Under the pieces are notes generated by a model. The model searched no databases. It was given only the letters and a program-made list of their open reading frames with translations, and was not told the origin of the DNA. Position numbers and translations under genes: made by a program. Positions 28,611 to 37,815 of a DNA stretch of 64,000 bases are shown here, piece by piece (the stretch's first letter is position 1; each line of letters opens with the position of its first letter). Origin of the DNA: Polyangiaceae bacterium (GTDB lineage Bacteria > Myxococcota_A > Polyangia > Polyangiales > Polyangiaceae). The stretch covers positions 117,389 to 181,388 of the forward strand of contig JAICUB010000008.1 of the NCBI GenBank assembly GCA_025936045.1. The letters run 5' to 3'.

Positions 28611-29549
28611 CTAGGGATTCTGGTCCGGCAGCTGCTCCCGAGCCGCCAGGAGGTGATTCTTGGCGCGGAGCGTCCATGGGCCGTCCGGGTGTGCGGCAAG
28701 ATGAGCTCGGAAAGCGTCGGCCGACGCCTCGTACGCCCCCGCGCGGAAGAACAGCACGCCGCGCGCAAACATGGCCGGAAAATCGTGATCGAGGGCCTCC
28801 GCGGCAGCGACGTAACCGAGCTCGTGCCGGGCCCGCTCTTGCGCGGTTGCGCCGGACGGATGGCGTAAAAGGAGCGCGTAGCGTTCGCGAAGCTCGTCCT
28901 CGCTGTCTGCGAAGGGCGGCGCGGCGCCGAGCCCCGTGAGCTCGTTCCAGCGCATGCGGAACAAGAGAGCGCGCTCTTCGTCTTCGAGCACGAGCTTTTG
29001 CCCGACGAGCCACGCGCTCCGGCGCGCAAGGTCTGCGAAATCGCCGCCGAGCTCGGTGAGCTCCGTGCCGGCCTTGCCGGTCTGCTCCCACTCGTGCGTC
29101 GCCTGCACGAAGAGCTCCGTTTGAACGGCCCTGAGCGCGAGCAGCGGCCGCCCTGCGTCTTCACGCAGCTCGGCCTTGGCGAGCGAACGGAGCGCGCTGA
29201 GCAGACGCGGCGCATCGGCGCTCTTGTGCGCCACCGCCCCACCGAAGCGCCTCAGTGCTTCGCCCACGGATCGGGCGGCGAACGAAAGCCCTTTCTCGCG
29301 CACCTCCTGCATCCGTGCGCGATCGTCCGCGCGGGCTCGCGCGAGCGTCGAGTGGTGCGGCTCCGGCAGCGGCAAGACGAGCGGTTCCGTCGCGCGCGGC
29401 GCCGCGAGAAGCGCCGCGACGACCACGAGTGCGACACCCACGCCGGCGGGCGCCATCGCGTCGAAATGACGCGCTCGCCGTCCGGCCGCGCCTTGCTTGA
29501 CACGCTCTACGATTCGCTGAAGAGTCGTTGTTGGTCCGCCTGCGCGCAT
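28611..29549 (-). CDS. membrane-anchored protein of unknown function with TPR-like C-terminus
   Basis: Hydrophobic segment APAGVGVALVVVAALLAA; C-term AMFARGVLFFRAGAYEASADAFRAHLAAHPDGPWTLRAKNHLLAA. Internal ATG at 29549 avoids overlap with the divergent PilZ gene (ORF track start 29582). Confidence 0.65.
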   Translation of the reverse strand: MRAGGPTTTLQRIVERVKQGAAGRRARHFDAMAPAGVGVALVVVAALLAAPRATEPLVLPLPEPHHSTLARARADDRARMQEVREKGLSFAARSVGEALRRFGGAVAHKSADAPRLLSALRSLAKAELREDAGRPLLALRAVQTELFVQATHEWEQTGKAGTELTELGGDFADLARRSAWLVGQKLVLEDEERALLFRMRWNELTGLGAAPPFADSEDELRERYALLLRHPSGATAQERARHELGYVAAAEALDHDFPAMFARGVLFFRAGAYEASADAFRAHLAAHPDGPWTLRAKNHLLAAREQLPDQNP

Positions 29550-29571
29550 CGCACCGCCGCTCGAGGTTAGC

Positions 29572-29877
29572 TTGGTCGACAAACGCCTTCACGCCAGAGT
29601 CCCGATCGACGCCACGCTCGTTTGCGAATATGCGGCGGGGAGGAGCTTCGCCGTGTACGCAAAGGACATCAGCGTCGGCGGCATGTACCTCGACGCGCCC
29701 GAGCAGCCGGCGTTCGGTACCAACGTGACGGTGGTGGGGCTCCTGCCGGGCGCGAAGAAAGAGCTGCGCTTGCCCGCCGTGGTTCGCTGGACGAAGCCCG
29801 GCGGGTTCGGAGTGCAGTTCGGTCTGCTCGGCGCTATGGAAACGCACGTCATCAGCGAGTTGATGAAAACCCGTTAG
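29572..29877 (+). CDS. PilZ domain protein
   Basis: DKRLHARVPIDATLVCEYAAGRSFAVYAKDISVGGMYLDAP...RLPAVVRWTKPGGFGVQFG (RxxxR and D/NxSxxG of PilZ). TTG start. Confidence 0.85.
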   Translation: MVDKRLHARVPIDATLVCEYAAGRSFAVYAKDISVGGMYLDAPEQPAFGTNVTVVGLLPGAKKELRLPAVVRWTKPGGFGVQFGLLGAMETHVISELMKTR

Positions 29878-29893
29878 CCGGAGGCACCGGTCC

Positions 29894-30484
29894 ATGAGCG
29901 AGATTCCGCGCTCCCCGGAGCGCTTCTTCGGAGAATACGTGCCCGCCGAGCTCGCGCGGCTCGCGGCGTCGCTCGGCACACTGTCGTCCGTGGGCGCGGT
30001 GGTATTCGACGTCGGCGCCGCAGGCGCCTGGTCCCTGCGGCTCGAGGGCGGCGCGCCCAGCGTGCGGGGCGGCATCGACGCGGATCCGCTCGTGCGCGTG
30101 ACGCTCGCGGCAACCGACTTCGAGGCGATCATCGTCGAGGGCGCCGAGAGGATCGGCGGGAACGACGCGTCCGGCCGGGAGCTCGTCGCGGCGCGCGTGC
30201 TCACGGTCGACGCCGACCGCGCGCGCATGTTGCGCGAGGCACCCGGTTCGGTGACGCTGCGACTGAAGTCGGCCGCCGGCTCCGAGCATCGCCTGACGGT
30301 GACCCTCGGCGGCGCGCAGCCGAAACTCGACGCGCCCGATTGCGAAGTCGAATGTGCGCTCGAAGACTTTTGGGCGCTGCAGGGCGGTCAGAAGAACGCC
30401 TTCGAGCTCCTGATGGACGGCAAGCTCAAGATGAGCGGCAAGGTCGAGCTCGCGATGGCGCTCGCGGCGGCTCTCGGCGGCTGA
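29894..30484 (+). CDS. SCP2 sterol-binding-domain-like protein
   Basis: GAVVFDVGAAGAWSLRLEGGAPSVRGGIDADPLVRVTLAATDFEAI...LMDGKLKMSGKVELAMALAAAL, SCP2-like end. Confidence 0.75.
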   Translation: MSEIPRSPERFFGEYVPAELARLAASLGTLSSVGAVVFDVGAAGAWSLRLEGGAPSVRGGIDADPLVRVTLAATDFEAIIVEGAERIGGNDASGRELVAARVLTVDADRARMLREAPGSVTLRLKSAAGSEHRLTVTLGGAQPKLDAPDCEVECALEDFWALQGGQKNAFELLMDGKLKMSGKVELAMALAAALGG

Positions 30485-30487
30485 GCT

Positions 30488-31609
30488 TCAGCGGATCGCG
30501 AGCGATTCGCCGTCGTAGCGGATGTCGAGCGGCTCGATCACGACGCGCCGCGCTCCCGCTTCGACGCGCCCTGCGTCGAGCAGCGTCCAGCCGCCGCGGG
30601 TTGCGCTGGCGAGCGCGCGCGGCACGGCCGCCTTCGGTACGTACAGCGCGAACCCCGCGCCCATGTTGAACGTGCCGTACGCCTCGTTCTCGTCGATGCC
30701 CGCCACCTCGACCAGGTACTTCAGCACGGGCGGCACCTCGGGGATCGCTTCGATCACGTACGAAAGCTCGAGGCTCGCGCGCATCAGCTTGCGCCAGCCG
30801 TGACCGGTGACGTGCGCGGCGTAGTGAAGCTCGACGCCGTCGTCGAGCAGCGCTTCGACGAGCCGGCCGTAGAGCGGCGTCGGATCGAGCAGCGCTTCAC
30901 CGAACGAGCGCGACCGCGGATCGCCCGGCAGCGGCGTCGCGTAGCCATCCGGCAGAAATTCCGCCACTTTGCGTGCAAGCGTCAGGCCGTTCGTGTGGAT
31001 GCCCACGGCCGGCGCGATCAGGATGCTGTCACCCGCTTCGACACGCGAGCCGAGCAAGAGCTCGTTCTTGTTCGCGATCACTCCGATGGCGGAGCCGCCG
31101 AGCACCACGGTGCCCGGATCGATCATGGACTTGAGCACTTGCGTCTCACCGCCGCCCCACGAGCAGTGCGCTTCCTTGCAGGCGGCGCCCCAACCGAGCG
31201 TGAGATCGGCCATGCGCTCTTCGTTCGCGAACCAATCCGAGCTGCCGGCTCCCCAATACGCCGTGAGACATAGCGGTCGCGCGCCGACGGTGACGAGGTC
31301 GTTCAGGATGGTCGCGACGGTATCGTGCGCGACGGCGTCGTAGAACGTGCGCCCGAGCGCCGGCCCGACCGCGTCCGCCACCAGGTTTTTCGTGCCGAGC
31401 GCCTCCGTTACGGTCGCCAGGTAGCGATCCCCGAGGTCGACGACGTACGCGCTTTCCCCGCGGCTCGCGGCGATTTCACGCGCCCCGCGCAGCAAGAGCT
31501 CGCCTGCGGTCGCGGCAGCGGTGCGCTGCGCGAGGAGCTTTCCTGGGTCGATGACGCCGTAGTCGACGCCGGCTTTGGCGTAACCGTCACGGATTGAGTG
31601 GGGCAGCAC
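30488..31609 (-). CDS. purM: phosphoribosylformylglycinamidine cyclo-ligase (AIR synthetase family)
   Basis: YAKAGVDYGVIDPGK...GTKNLVADAVG...VATILNDLVTVGARPLCLTAYWGAG...GIHTNGLTLARKVAEFL. Confidence 0.9.
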   Translation of the reverse strand: MLPHSIRDGYAKAGVDYGVIDPGKLLAQRTAAATAGELLLRGAREIAASRGESAYVVDLGDRYLATVTEALGTKNLVADAVGPALGRTFYDAVAHDTVATILNDLVTVGARPLCLTAYWGAGSSDWFANEERMADLTLGWGAACKEAHCSWGGGETQVLKSMIDPGTVVLGGSAIGVIANKNELLLGSRVEAGDSILIAPAVGIHTNGLTLARKVAEFLPDGYATPLPGDPRSRSFGEALLDPTPLYGRLVEALLDDGVELHYAAHVTGHGWRKLMRASLELSYVIEAIPEVPPVLKYLVEVAGIDENEAYGTFNMGAGFALYVPKAAVPRALASATRGGWTLLDAGRVEAGARRVVIEPLDIRYDGESLAIR

Positions 31610-31613
31610 GATC

Positions 31614-32975
31614 TTACTTTGCGGGTGGGAGCGCGGCCCAGCGCAGCGACTCGCCGATCTTCGACGTGAGGAGCTGAGTCGTGTAGCGCTTGAGCGACAT
31701 CATGTAGATGCCGGGCTGGCTCTTACGGGTCGAGAAGAACGCGAGCAAGCGGCCGTCGGGGCTGCACGCCGGGTAGGTGTTCGAACCCTGGCCCTGCGTG
31801 AGGCGGGCCATGCCGCGGCCCTGGTCGTCCGACATGACGAGGTCGCGCCGGTCGTTGCCGACGCCGACGGAGTAAACGAGCTTGACGCCGTCTTCCGTGT
31901 CGCAAAAAGTGGGGCCCGACGCGCCGAAGCCGGCCGGCGAGACGGCTTTGCCGTCCACGTACACGCGCTGCGAGCCGTGCGTCGGATCGCCGCCGATCCA
32001 CGCGAGCTTGCCGGTCGGGCTGAACACGGGGTGCGTCGCGAGCTCGGTGGACGTCGACGCTTTGGTCATCCCGCTGCCGTCCGCCAGCCCGACGTAGATC
32101 GAGCTCTTGCCGCCTTCGGCGACGGCGACGGCCATCTTCGAGTAGTCCTTGCTGAACGCGACGGCATAGATGGACGTCGTGAACGACAGCTTCACGGGCG
32201 TGATCGCCTTGCCCTGCAGCTCGAACAGCTGGAACGGCTGGTAGTCGTGGCTGCTCTCGAAGAAGAGCGAACCGTTCGGCCCCCACATCGGCGCGACCGC
32301 GAAGTCGGACGGGTCCGTCAGCGGCTCGAGCCCCTGGCCGTCGGCGTCGAGCCGGAAGATGCGCTGGTTTTTCGTCCAGCGCGCCGCGAACGCGAGCTGG
32401 CTCGCGAATCCGCCGGGCCGCCCGGTGAGCGCTCCGAGGAGCGCGTCCGTGATGCGATGCGCGGTCACGCGCACGTCGGCCTTATCGACCGTGATTTTCT
32501 TCGAGTAGACGGGGTCTTTCCCGACGTTCAGAAAGTACGCGAGCCCGAAGACTTCCGCTTTGCTTCCGTGCGGTCGCGCGGCGACCTTCACGATGGCTTC
32601 GGCGCCGAGGTTCTGCCATGCGGGCACGTCCACCGCATCGTCGAAGGAGTAGAGCCCCATCGGCGCCTTGTTGTCGGGGATGAGCTCGAACATGCCGGTG
32701 AGCTCGATGTCGCGCCGCACCACCGAGCGCACGATCACGTCTTCGATGTCCGCGGAGAGCGACGGCAGGATCGCGATGCGCGGCAGCTTGTCTTCCTTGT
32801 GACCGGTGACGATGAGCTCGCCGAGCGCGGTCTCGCTCGCGGATGGGTTGCCCGCGGGAGCGGAGGCCGGATCGGGCGGGGGCGCGGGTTGAGCCGACAC
32901 GCTGCGCGAGACCGTGAATCCGAGGACGAGCGCGAGCACCGTGAGCCACTGCAAGTAAGCGGACTTCATTTGCAT
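31614..32975 (-). CDS. tolB: TolB-like periplasmic beta-propeller protein
   Basis: Signal peptide; PRIAILPSLSADIEDVIVRSVVRRDIELTGMFELI, then WD40-like/PD40 repeats (HPVFSPTGKLAWIGGD, YPACSPDGRLLAFFSTR); downstream of tolQ-tolR-TolA-like genes. Confidence 0.88.
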   Translation of the reverse strand: MQMKSAYLQWLTVLALVLGFTVSRSVSAQPAPPPDPASAPAGNPSASETALGELIVTGHKEDKLPRIAILPSLSADIEDVIVRSVVRRDIELTGMFELIPDNKAPMGLYSFDDAVDVPAWQNLGAEAIVKVAARPHGSKAEVFGLAYFLNVGKDPVYSKKITVDKADVRVTAHRITDALLGALTGRPGGFASQLAFAARWTKNQRIFRLDADGQGLEPLTDPSDFAVAPMWGPNGSLFFESSHDYQPFQLFELQGKAITPVKLSFTTSIYAVAFSKDYSKMAVAVAEGGKSSIYVGLADGSGMTKASTSTELATHPVFSPTGKLAWIGGDPTHGSQRVYVDGKAVSPAGFGASGPTFCDTEDGVKLVYSVGVGNDRRDLVMSDDQGRGMARLTQGQGSNTYPACSPDGRLLAFFSTRKSQPGIYMMSLKRYTTQLLTSKIGESLRWAALPPAK

Positions 32976-33793
32976 TCGTTGTCTCTCCCCGAGAAGGTGA
33001 TGGGTAGGCTCGACCCCAAAATGTCGGGGTAAAGGGGCGGCGGAGGCGGGAGCTCGGCGCCCACCGCGCCTTGCATCGTGCTCTGTGCGCGCTGATCGAA
33101 GACCGCGTTCCCGCTTTGCTTGCGCGTGGAGAAGCCGGCAACGGTGCGATCGCCTCCGATGTTGGCAGTGAACGACGAGCGGAGCTTCGTGAGCTCCTCG
33201 CACGGGATTTCTTCCTTGCTCGGCGACTTGAACCGAGCGTTGAACCACGCGACGAGCTTTGCCTGATATTGCGAGACGGCGCGGGCCTTCAACGGATCGG
33301 CCTCCGTGCCTTCTTTCACGCCGTCGGCTGCGCCTTCCCCGGTGGCCGTGGGGGCGGCAGCGTCCGGCTGTTCTTTCAGAACCTGATCGACCTGCTTGGC
33401 GACCTCGGCATCGGGCGGGGGCGGGGGGCCCGCGTCGGGTTTCGCGAGCGGGCTCGTCGGGATCGCGTCGGGCGTCTTTGCGGCCTTGGGGGACGGCGCG
33501 CTCTTCTCCTCGACGCGCTTCACGGGCGGCGCCTTCTTCCACATGTCGGGAAGCTTCGACTTGACCTTCTTGCCGCCGAGCTTGAGCAGCGGCGTCTCGT
33601 CGAGGACGGGCGTCACCGAGATCGGAATCGGCTCCGGCGGCGGCGCTTCGTGCGCCACGATGTGCGCTCTGTTCGCGCCGGCGGCGACCGCGAGCGCGAA
33701 AAGGCCGGCCTCTATGACCGCGGTGCCCGCGCCCGCGAACATCACGTCGCGCGGCGTGAACGCGCTCAGACCCCCGGGCGAGGAGCGCGTCAT
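32966..33793 (-). CDS. TolA/TonB-like energy-transducing protein
   Basis: N-terminal TM, Lys/Pro/Ala-rich middle, C-terminal TonB/TolA-like module VSQYQAKLVAWFNARFKSP...; between tolR and tolB. Confidence 0.75.
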   Translation of the reverse strand: MTRSSPGGLSAFTPRDVMFAGAGTAVIEAGLFALAVAAGANRAHIVAHEAPPPEPIPISVTPVLDETPLLKLGGKKVKSKLPDMWKKAPPVKRVEEKSAPSPKAAKTPDAIPTSPLAKPDAGPPPPPDAEVAKQVDQVLKEQPDAAAPTATGEGAADGVKEGTEADPLKARAVSQYQAKLVAWFNARFKSPSKEEIPCEELTKLRSSFTANIGGDRTVAGFSTRKQSGNAVFDQRAQSTMQGAVGAELPPPPPLYPDILGSSLPITFSGRDNECK

Positions 33794-33800
33794 GGCGTCA

Positions 33801-34220
33801 CTACTTCTCTTCCTCGACCTCGGGTTCGACGAGGAGATTCAGCGACTCGACACCGCTGTTGCGCGCCGCCGCGACCACCGTCGCGACGACGCCGTAACGC
33901 GCGTTCTTGTCCGCGCGGATGTAGAGCTCGCGCTCCTTTTGCACGCGCGGGTTGTCCTTGAGCGCTTGATCGATGTGGCTCGTCACGTCCTCTTCGCCGA
34001 AGAGGATCTTCTCCTCTTTGGTGATCGAGATGAGTAGACGCGCGTCTTTGACCGGGGTCTGCGCGGCTTTGACCTCCGGCAAATCGATGCGCAGGCCCGT
34101 CGTGAGCAGCGGCGCCGTCACCATGAACACGATGAGCAACACGAGCATCACGTCGACGAGCGGCGTGACGTTGATGTCGCGAAAGCCTCGCCGGCGGCCC
34201 GAGCCGACCGAGAGCCCCAC
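33801..34220 (-). CDS. tolR: ExbD/TolR biopolymer transport protein
   Basis: RGFRDINVTPLVDVMLVLLIVFMVTAPLLTTGLRIDLPEVKA. Confidence 0.93.
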   Translation of the reverse strand: MGLSVGSGRRRGFRDINVTPLVDVMLVLLIVFMVTAPLLTTGLRIDLPEVKAAQTPVKDARLLISITKEEKILFGEEDVTSHIDQALKDNPRVQKERELYIRADKNARYGVVATVVAAARNSGVESLNLLVEPEVEEEK

Positions 34221-34223
34221 CGC

Positions 34224-34940
34224 TCACTCCCCTCCGCGGACCGCCGGGAACGCCGCGTGGCGTCCGAGCGGAACCGGTTTGTCCCTGCCCTCGTCGCTGA
34301 GGAGCGCGACCCAACCCTCGGAAGAAGCGCCGAGCTCTTCCAAAAAATCGGCGAGGCGCTTGTCGATGTAGTTGTAGCCGATCGTCGCCGGAATCGCGGC
34401 GACGAGGCCGAACGCCGTGGCGATCAGGGCCTCACCGATGGCGGGCGCGACCACGGGCAACGACGCGCTCTTCTCGACGCCGATGCGCAAGAACGCGTCC
34501 ATGATCCCCCACACGGTCCCGAATAGGCCGATGAAGGGCGAGGCGGACGCGATGCTCGAGAGCGTCGGCATCAAGACGCTCGCGCGCTGCTGCTCGGACG
34601 CGATGGCGCGCTTGGCCACGGCGAGCAGGAAATCACCCGTGAGGGCCTGACCCTGCCGGCGCCCGAGCTCGATGACGACGCGGCCGCCCGGCGAATCGGC
34701 GTGCCGGCGTGCGAGGCCGACCAGATCGGTCGCCTGGTGGATGGTCGCAGCTTCTTGCTCGAACGCGCGGTTCCGTGAACGCAACCGCGCGAGCTGACCG
34801 ACCTTCAAAAACCAAATGAACCAAACCGCGACCGACGCGGAGAGGAGAACGAGGAGCACGCCGAGCACCACGCCCGACGACCCGAGGGCTAGAGCGATCG
34901 GATCGAGGGGCCTCGCAGCGCTCGGAGTGGGATCAACCAT
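34224..34940 (-). CDS. tolQ: MotA/TolQ/ExbB proton channel protein
   Basis: LMPTLSSIASASPFIGLFGTVWGIMDAFLRIG...PAIGEALIATAFGLVAAIPATIGYNYIDKRL. Confidence 0.93.
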   Translation of the reverse strand: MVDPTPSAARPLDPIALALGSSGVVLGVLLVLLSASVAVWFIWFLKVGQLARLRSRNRAFEQEAATIHQATDLVGLARRHADSPGGRVVIELGRRQGQALTGDFLLAVAKRAIASEQQRASVLMPTLSSIASASPFIGLFGTVWGIMDAFLRIGVEKSASLPVVAPAIGEALIATAFGLVAAIPATIGYNYIDKRLADFLEELGASSEGWVALLSDEGRDKPVPLGRHAAFPAVRGGE

Positions 34941-34970
34941 CGTCGTCGTTCGTGCAGAGCTTACGCGACG

Positions 34971-35495
34971 TTAGCTCCCGAGCATGACGTCGACGCGGCG
35001 GTCTTTTTCCCAGCCGGGTTCGTCCGTGCCCGTGGCGTCCATCTCACCGCGTGACGTCGTCGCGATCTTGCTCGAGGAGAGACCGGCGTTGACGATCGCG
35101 CCTTTGACGTTGTCGGCGCGACGGCCGCCGAGCACCATGTTGTACTCTTCGTCTCCGCGCGGGTCGGCGTGGCCGACGAGCCGCATGGTCCGACCTTTGA
35201 GTGGGCCGGTCGAGAAGCAGTTCGCGAGCTTCTGCAAGATCGCTTGATCTTGCGGTCGCACGTTCGCGGAATCGTAAGCGAAGTACGCGTCCGCATCGGT
35301 GATGCCGCACGCCTTACGAATGTCGTCCGAAATGTTGATGTTCGAACGTGTCGGCACGTCCCCGGCCTTTTCGGGCGGTGGGGGCGTGGTCGCAGCGGCC
35401 GGCGGCGGGGTCGGCGCCTGGGCGACCGGCTTGGGCTCGGAGCCGCACGCGGCGAGCACGATCAGTGAACCGAGAGGCAAAAGTAAACTTCTCAT
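34971..35495 (-). CDS. pal: peptidoglycan-associated OmpA-family lipoprotein
   Basis: SLIVLAACGSEPKP lipobox; YFAYDSANVRPQDQAILQKLANC...MRLVGHADPRGDEEYNMVLGGRRADNVKGAIVNAG. Confidence 0.92.
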   Translation of the reverse strand: MRSLLLPLGSLIVLAACGSEPKPVAQAPTPPPAAATTPPPPEKAGDVPTRSNINISDDIRKACGITDADAYFAYDSANVRPQDQAILQKLANCFSTGPLKGRTMRLVGHADPRGDEEYNMVLGGRRADNVKGAIVNAGLSSSKIATTSRGEMDATGTDEPGWEKDRRVDVMLGS

Positions 35496-35671
35496 GAGGA
35501 CCTCCTCGCAGTGGATCCGGGAGATTTGTCGCTCGGGCTCTATAGCCCGGTGTCGGGTCCGTTGCGAAGCGCTATGGCGCGGGACCCGCACAAAACCTGG
35601 AACCACTGGGTAATCGCGGTCATTCCTCATCATTTGCGCCGCGGGCCCTGGCGGGCGGGTGGCGCGCCGAC

Positions 35672-36001
35672 TCAGCGCACGGGTCCGAGGTAGGCCAGAA
35701 GGCCGACGGTCGCCAGCACGAAAAAAGCGATGAGCACGTAGCTCACCAGCCGTCCGTGCTTGCGCCGATCCGGGGTGCGCGCGCTCTCGAGGCGCGCGAG
35801 CGCTAGCGCCGTGATGGCCGCGAGCTTTTTCTCCGCGAGCTCGCCGCGGAGGTGGTCCGCCTTCATCCCGCGATAACGGACGGCCGCCTCGACGAGCCGA
35901 TCGTGATGCCGGCAATGCTCGAGGAAGGCGCGATGCGCGGCTTCGTCGTCCCAGTGATCGAGCGCGTGCTTCCACAGGGTGTCGAGCGCGTTATCGGCCA
36001 C
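35672..36001 (-). CDS. small protein with C-terminal TM helix
   Basis: 109 aa, helical, C-term GRLVSYVLIAFFVLATVGLLAYLGPVR. Confidence 0.6.
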   Translation of the reverse strand: MADNALDTLWKHALDHWDDEAAHRAFLEHCRHHDRLVEAAVRYRGMKADHLRGELAEKKLAAITALALARLESARTPDRRKHGRLVSYVLIAFFVLATVGLLAYLGPVR

Positions 36002-36029
36002 TGCGGAGAGCTCCCGAGCGCACGCGCGT

Positions 36030-36455
36030 TCACCCGATGCGAAGCTCTTGTGTCAGGCGCTTCGTGATCGCGAAGTAGTCGCGGCGTCCGTACGGTTCGT
36101 TGAGGATGTGGAAGTCGCGCTGGCTCAAGCCGACGCAACCGAAGCAGTAGGTAGAGCCCGTGAGTGAGACGCAGCGCACGAGGTACGAGCTCGAAGAGCA
36201 ACCCTCGCTCTCGATGCAATGCTGGCAGCCGATGAGGCTCTTCGAGCTACGGCAATGCGAGCTGTCCGTGCAGAGCGCGCAGCGCACGCAGAAATGGCAG
36301 CGCACGAGCCGTTCCGAATCGCGACAGAACGTCGAGTGCGCGCAGGCGGTGCAGCGCTCGCACTCGACGCAGGCATAATTGGCGCGCTCGCGGCCGAAGC
36401 CCGCGACGAGGTCGCGCAAGCGGGACTCGAAGCTCTTCGAGGTGAGCTCGCTCAT
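36030..36455 (-). CDS. cysteine-ladder protein with exact 24-residue Cys repeat
   Basis: 16 Cys; pattern C-x2-C-x2-C-x2-C-x5-C-x8 occurs twice in register, followed by a degenerate unit. Confidence 0.75.
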   Translation of the reverse strand: MSELTSKSFESRLRDLVAGFGRERANYACVECERCTACAHSTFCRDSERLVRCHFCVRCALCTDSSHCRSSKSLIGCQHCIESEGCSSSSYLVRCVSLTGSTYCFGCVGLSQRDFHILNEPYGRRDYFAITKRLTQELRIG

Positions 36456-36461
36456 GCGAAA

Positions 36462-37046
36462 TCAGGCGCGCAGCGAGCGCCGAAGCTCCGCGGCCGCGCA
36501 GCGCGTCGCCTCCTCGTCCGCGGTGTCCTCCAGGCGACGCAGGCGCTGCTCGAGGATCGGTCGCTTGGTGGGCGCCTCGGCGCCGAAGAGGCGACTGAGC
36601 GCGGCCATCGCCGCTCGCGCGAAAGCTTCGTCCACGTGTTCGAGCAGCTGGAGCTGTATGGCTTGCTCGAGCGGAAATTCGACGCCGGCGCGCTGACATT
36701 CGTTGGCCGCGCGTGTGATCATCGCGCGGCCCTCGCTGGCGGCGAGACGCGCCAAGAGTCGCTCCCGTTCGACGCGCGCGGCATCGGCCCCGGGCGACGC
36801 GCTCTCGACGATGCGCGCCGAGCGACGCGCGGCGCGGGGCGCCTCCGTCGCTTCGGTCACGCTCGCGGGCGGCGGCGACGGCTCGGGGGTGGCACCCTCC
36901 GCGGCGAGCTCCGTCGCGCGCTCGGGTTCGGCGGTCGGTCGCGGCCGGCGCGCGGCGAACACGATCGGCTCGACGACCACTCGACCTCCTCGCCGCGGGC
37001 CCCGCCGCTCGTCACGATTAGCGCGCTTCTGCCGTTCTCGCTGCAT
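36462..37046 (-). CDS. uncharacterised helical protein with basic/Pro-rich N-terminus
   Basis: C-term RLLARLAASEGRAMITRAANECQRAGVEFPLEQAIQLQLLEHVDEAFARAAMAALSRLFGAE; 6 bp upstream of the Cys-ladder gene on the same strand. Confidence 0.55.
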   Translation of the reverse strand: MQRERQKRANRDERRGPRRGGRVVVEPIVFAARRPRPTAEPERATELAAEGATPEPSPPPASVTEATEAPRAARRSARIVESASPGADAARVERERLLARLAASEGRAMITRAANECQRAGVEFPLEQAIQLQLLEHVDEAFARAAMAALSRLFGAEAPTKRPILEQRLRRLEDTADEEATRCAAAELRRSLRA

Positions 37047-37116
37047 GCTTTTCTCGAGAGGCTCGCACGCCGCACCGAACGCGAGCTCGTGTTACCTAGG
37101 TACGTCCATTCATAAC

Positions 37117-37815
37117 ATGCCCCCGCTCACGCTGACCATGGGGAAGCTCCGGTGTTCTCGCTCTCGACCCCGTGTTCTCGGGCAAAAAGGCGCGGTGGCT
37201 GTCGCGGCTGCCCTGACCTTCGGCTGTGGCAGCGGGGCTCTGCGCCCGCCGCGTACGACCGAGTCGCCTGCTTCGAGCGAGCCGCCTGCCTCGAGCGAGA
37301 GTTTCGACAGCGACTGGGCCGAGCGCGACTTACGGCGCGTGCCCGCGATCGTCACGCTGCCGAATGCCGGCGCTTGGCATGCGAGCACGAGCGGCACGTT
37401 CACGCTGCTCGAGCAGCGCGCGACGCGCTCCACGCTCGCCTTGCGCGTGACGCTCGCGCCACGGCTCGTGAAACCCGAACAGTGTGAGACGGAAGCACGC
37501 CTCGCGCGCCCGACGCTTCCCGTGGTCGACCCGAGCTCGGTCGTCGAACGGCGCGCGCTCGCGGCACCCGCCGGTTTCGACGTGCGGCTCGTCGTGGGCG
37601 TGACGCCGGTGCCGAACGGCGTGCGTGGTTATGCGCTCGCGACCGGCGCCGGCACCTCCCGCTGTTACGTTGCGGTGTTCGAAACCGAAAGCGCGGGCGT
37701 CGGAGCCGCGGATCGCGTCGCCGAGCGCCTCGCGGTCGTCGTAGCGGGCACGCTCGAAACGCTGCGCGTTCCGAGCGCGGAGCTCCTCGTTCCACCACCC
37801 GCGAGGGTTAAGTAA
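37117..37815 (+). CDS. putative lipoprotein of unknown function
   Basis: AVAAALTFGCGSG lipobox; ordered C-terminal half. The ORF track start at 36703 is antisense to the neighbouring gene. Confidence 0.55.
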   Translation: MPPLTLTMGKLRCSRSRPRVLGQKGAVAVAAALTFGCGSGALRPPRTTESPASSEPPASSESFDSDWAERDLRRVPAIVTLPNAGAWHASTSGTFTLLEQRATRSTLALRVTLAPRLVKPEQCETEARLARPTLPVVDPSSVVERRALAAPAGFDVRLVVGVTPVPNGVRGYALATGAGTSRCYVAVFETESAGVGAADRVAERLAVVVAGTLETLRVPSAELLVPPPARVK

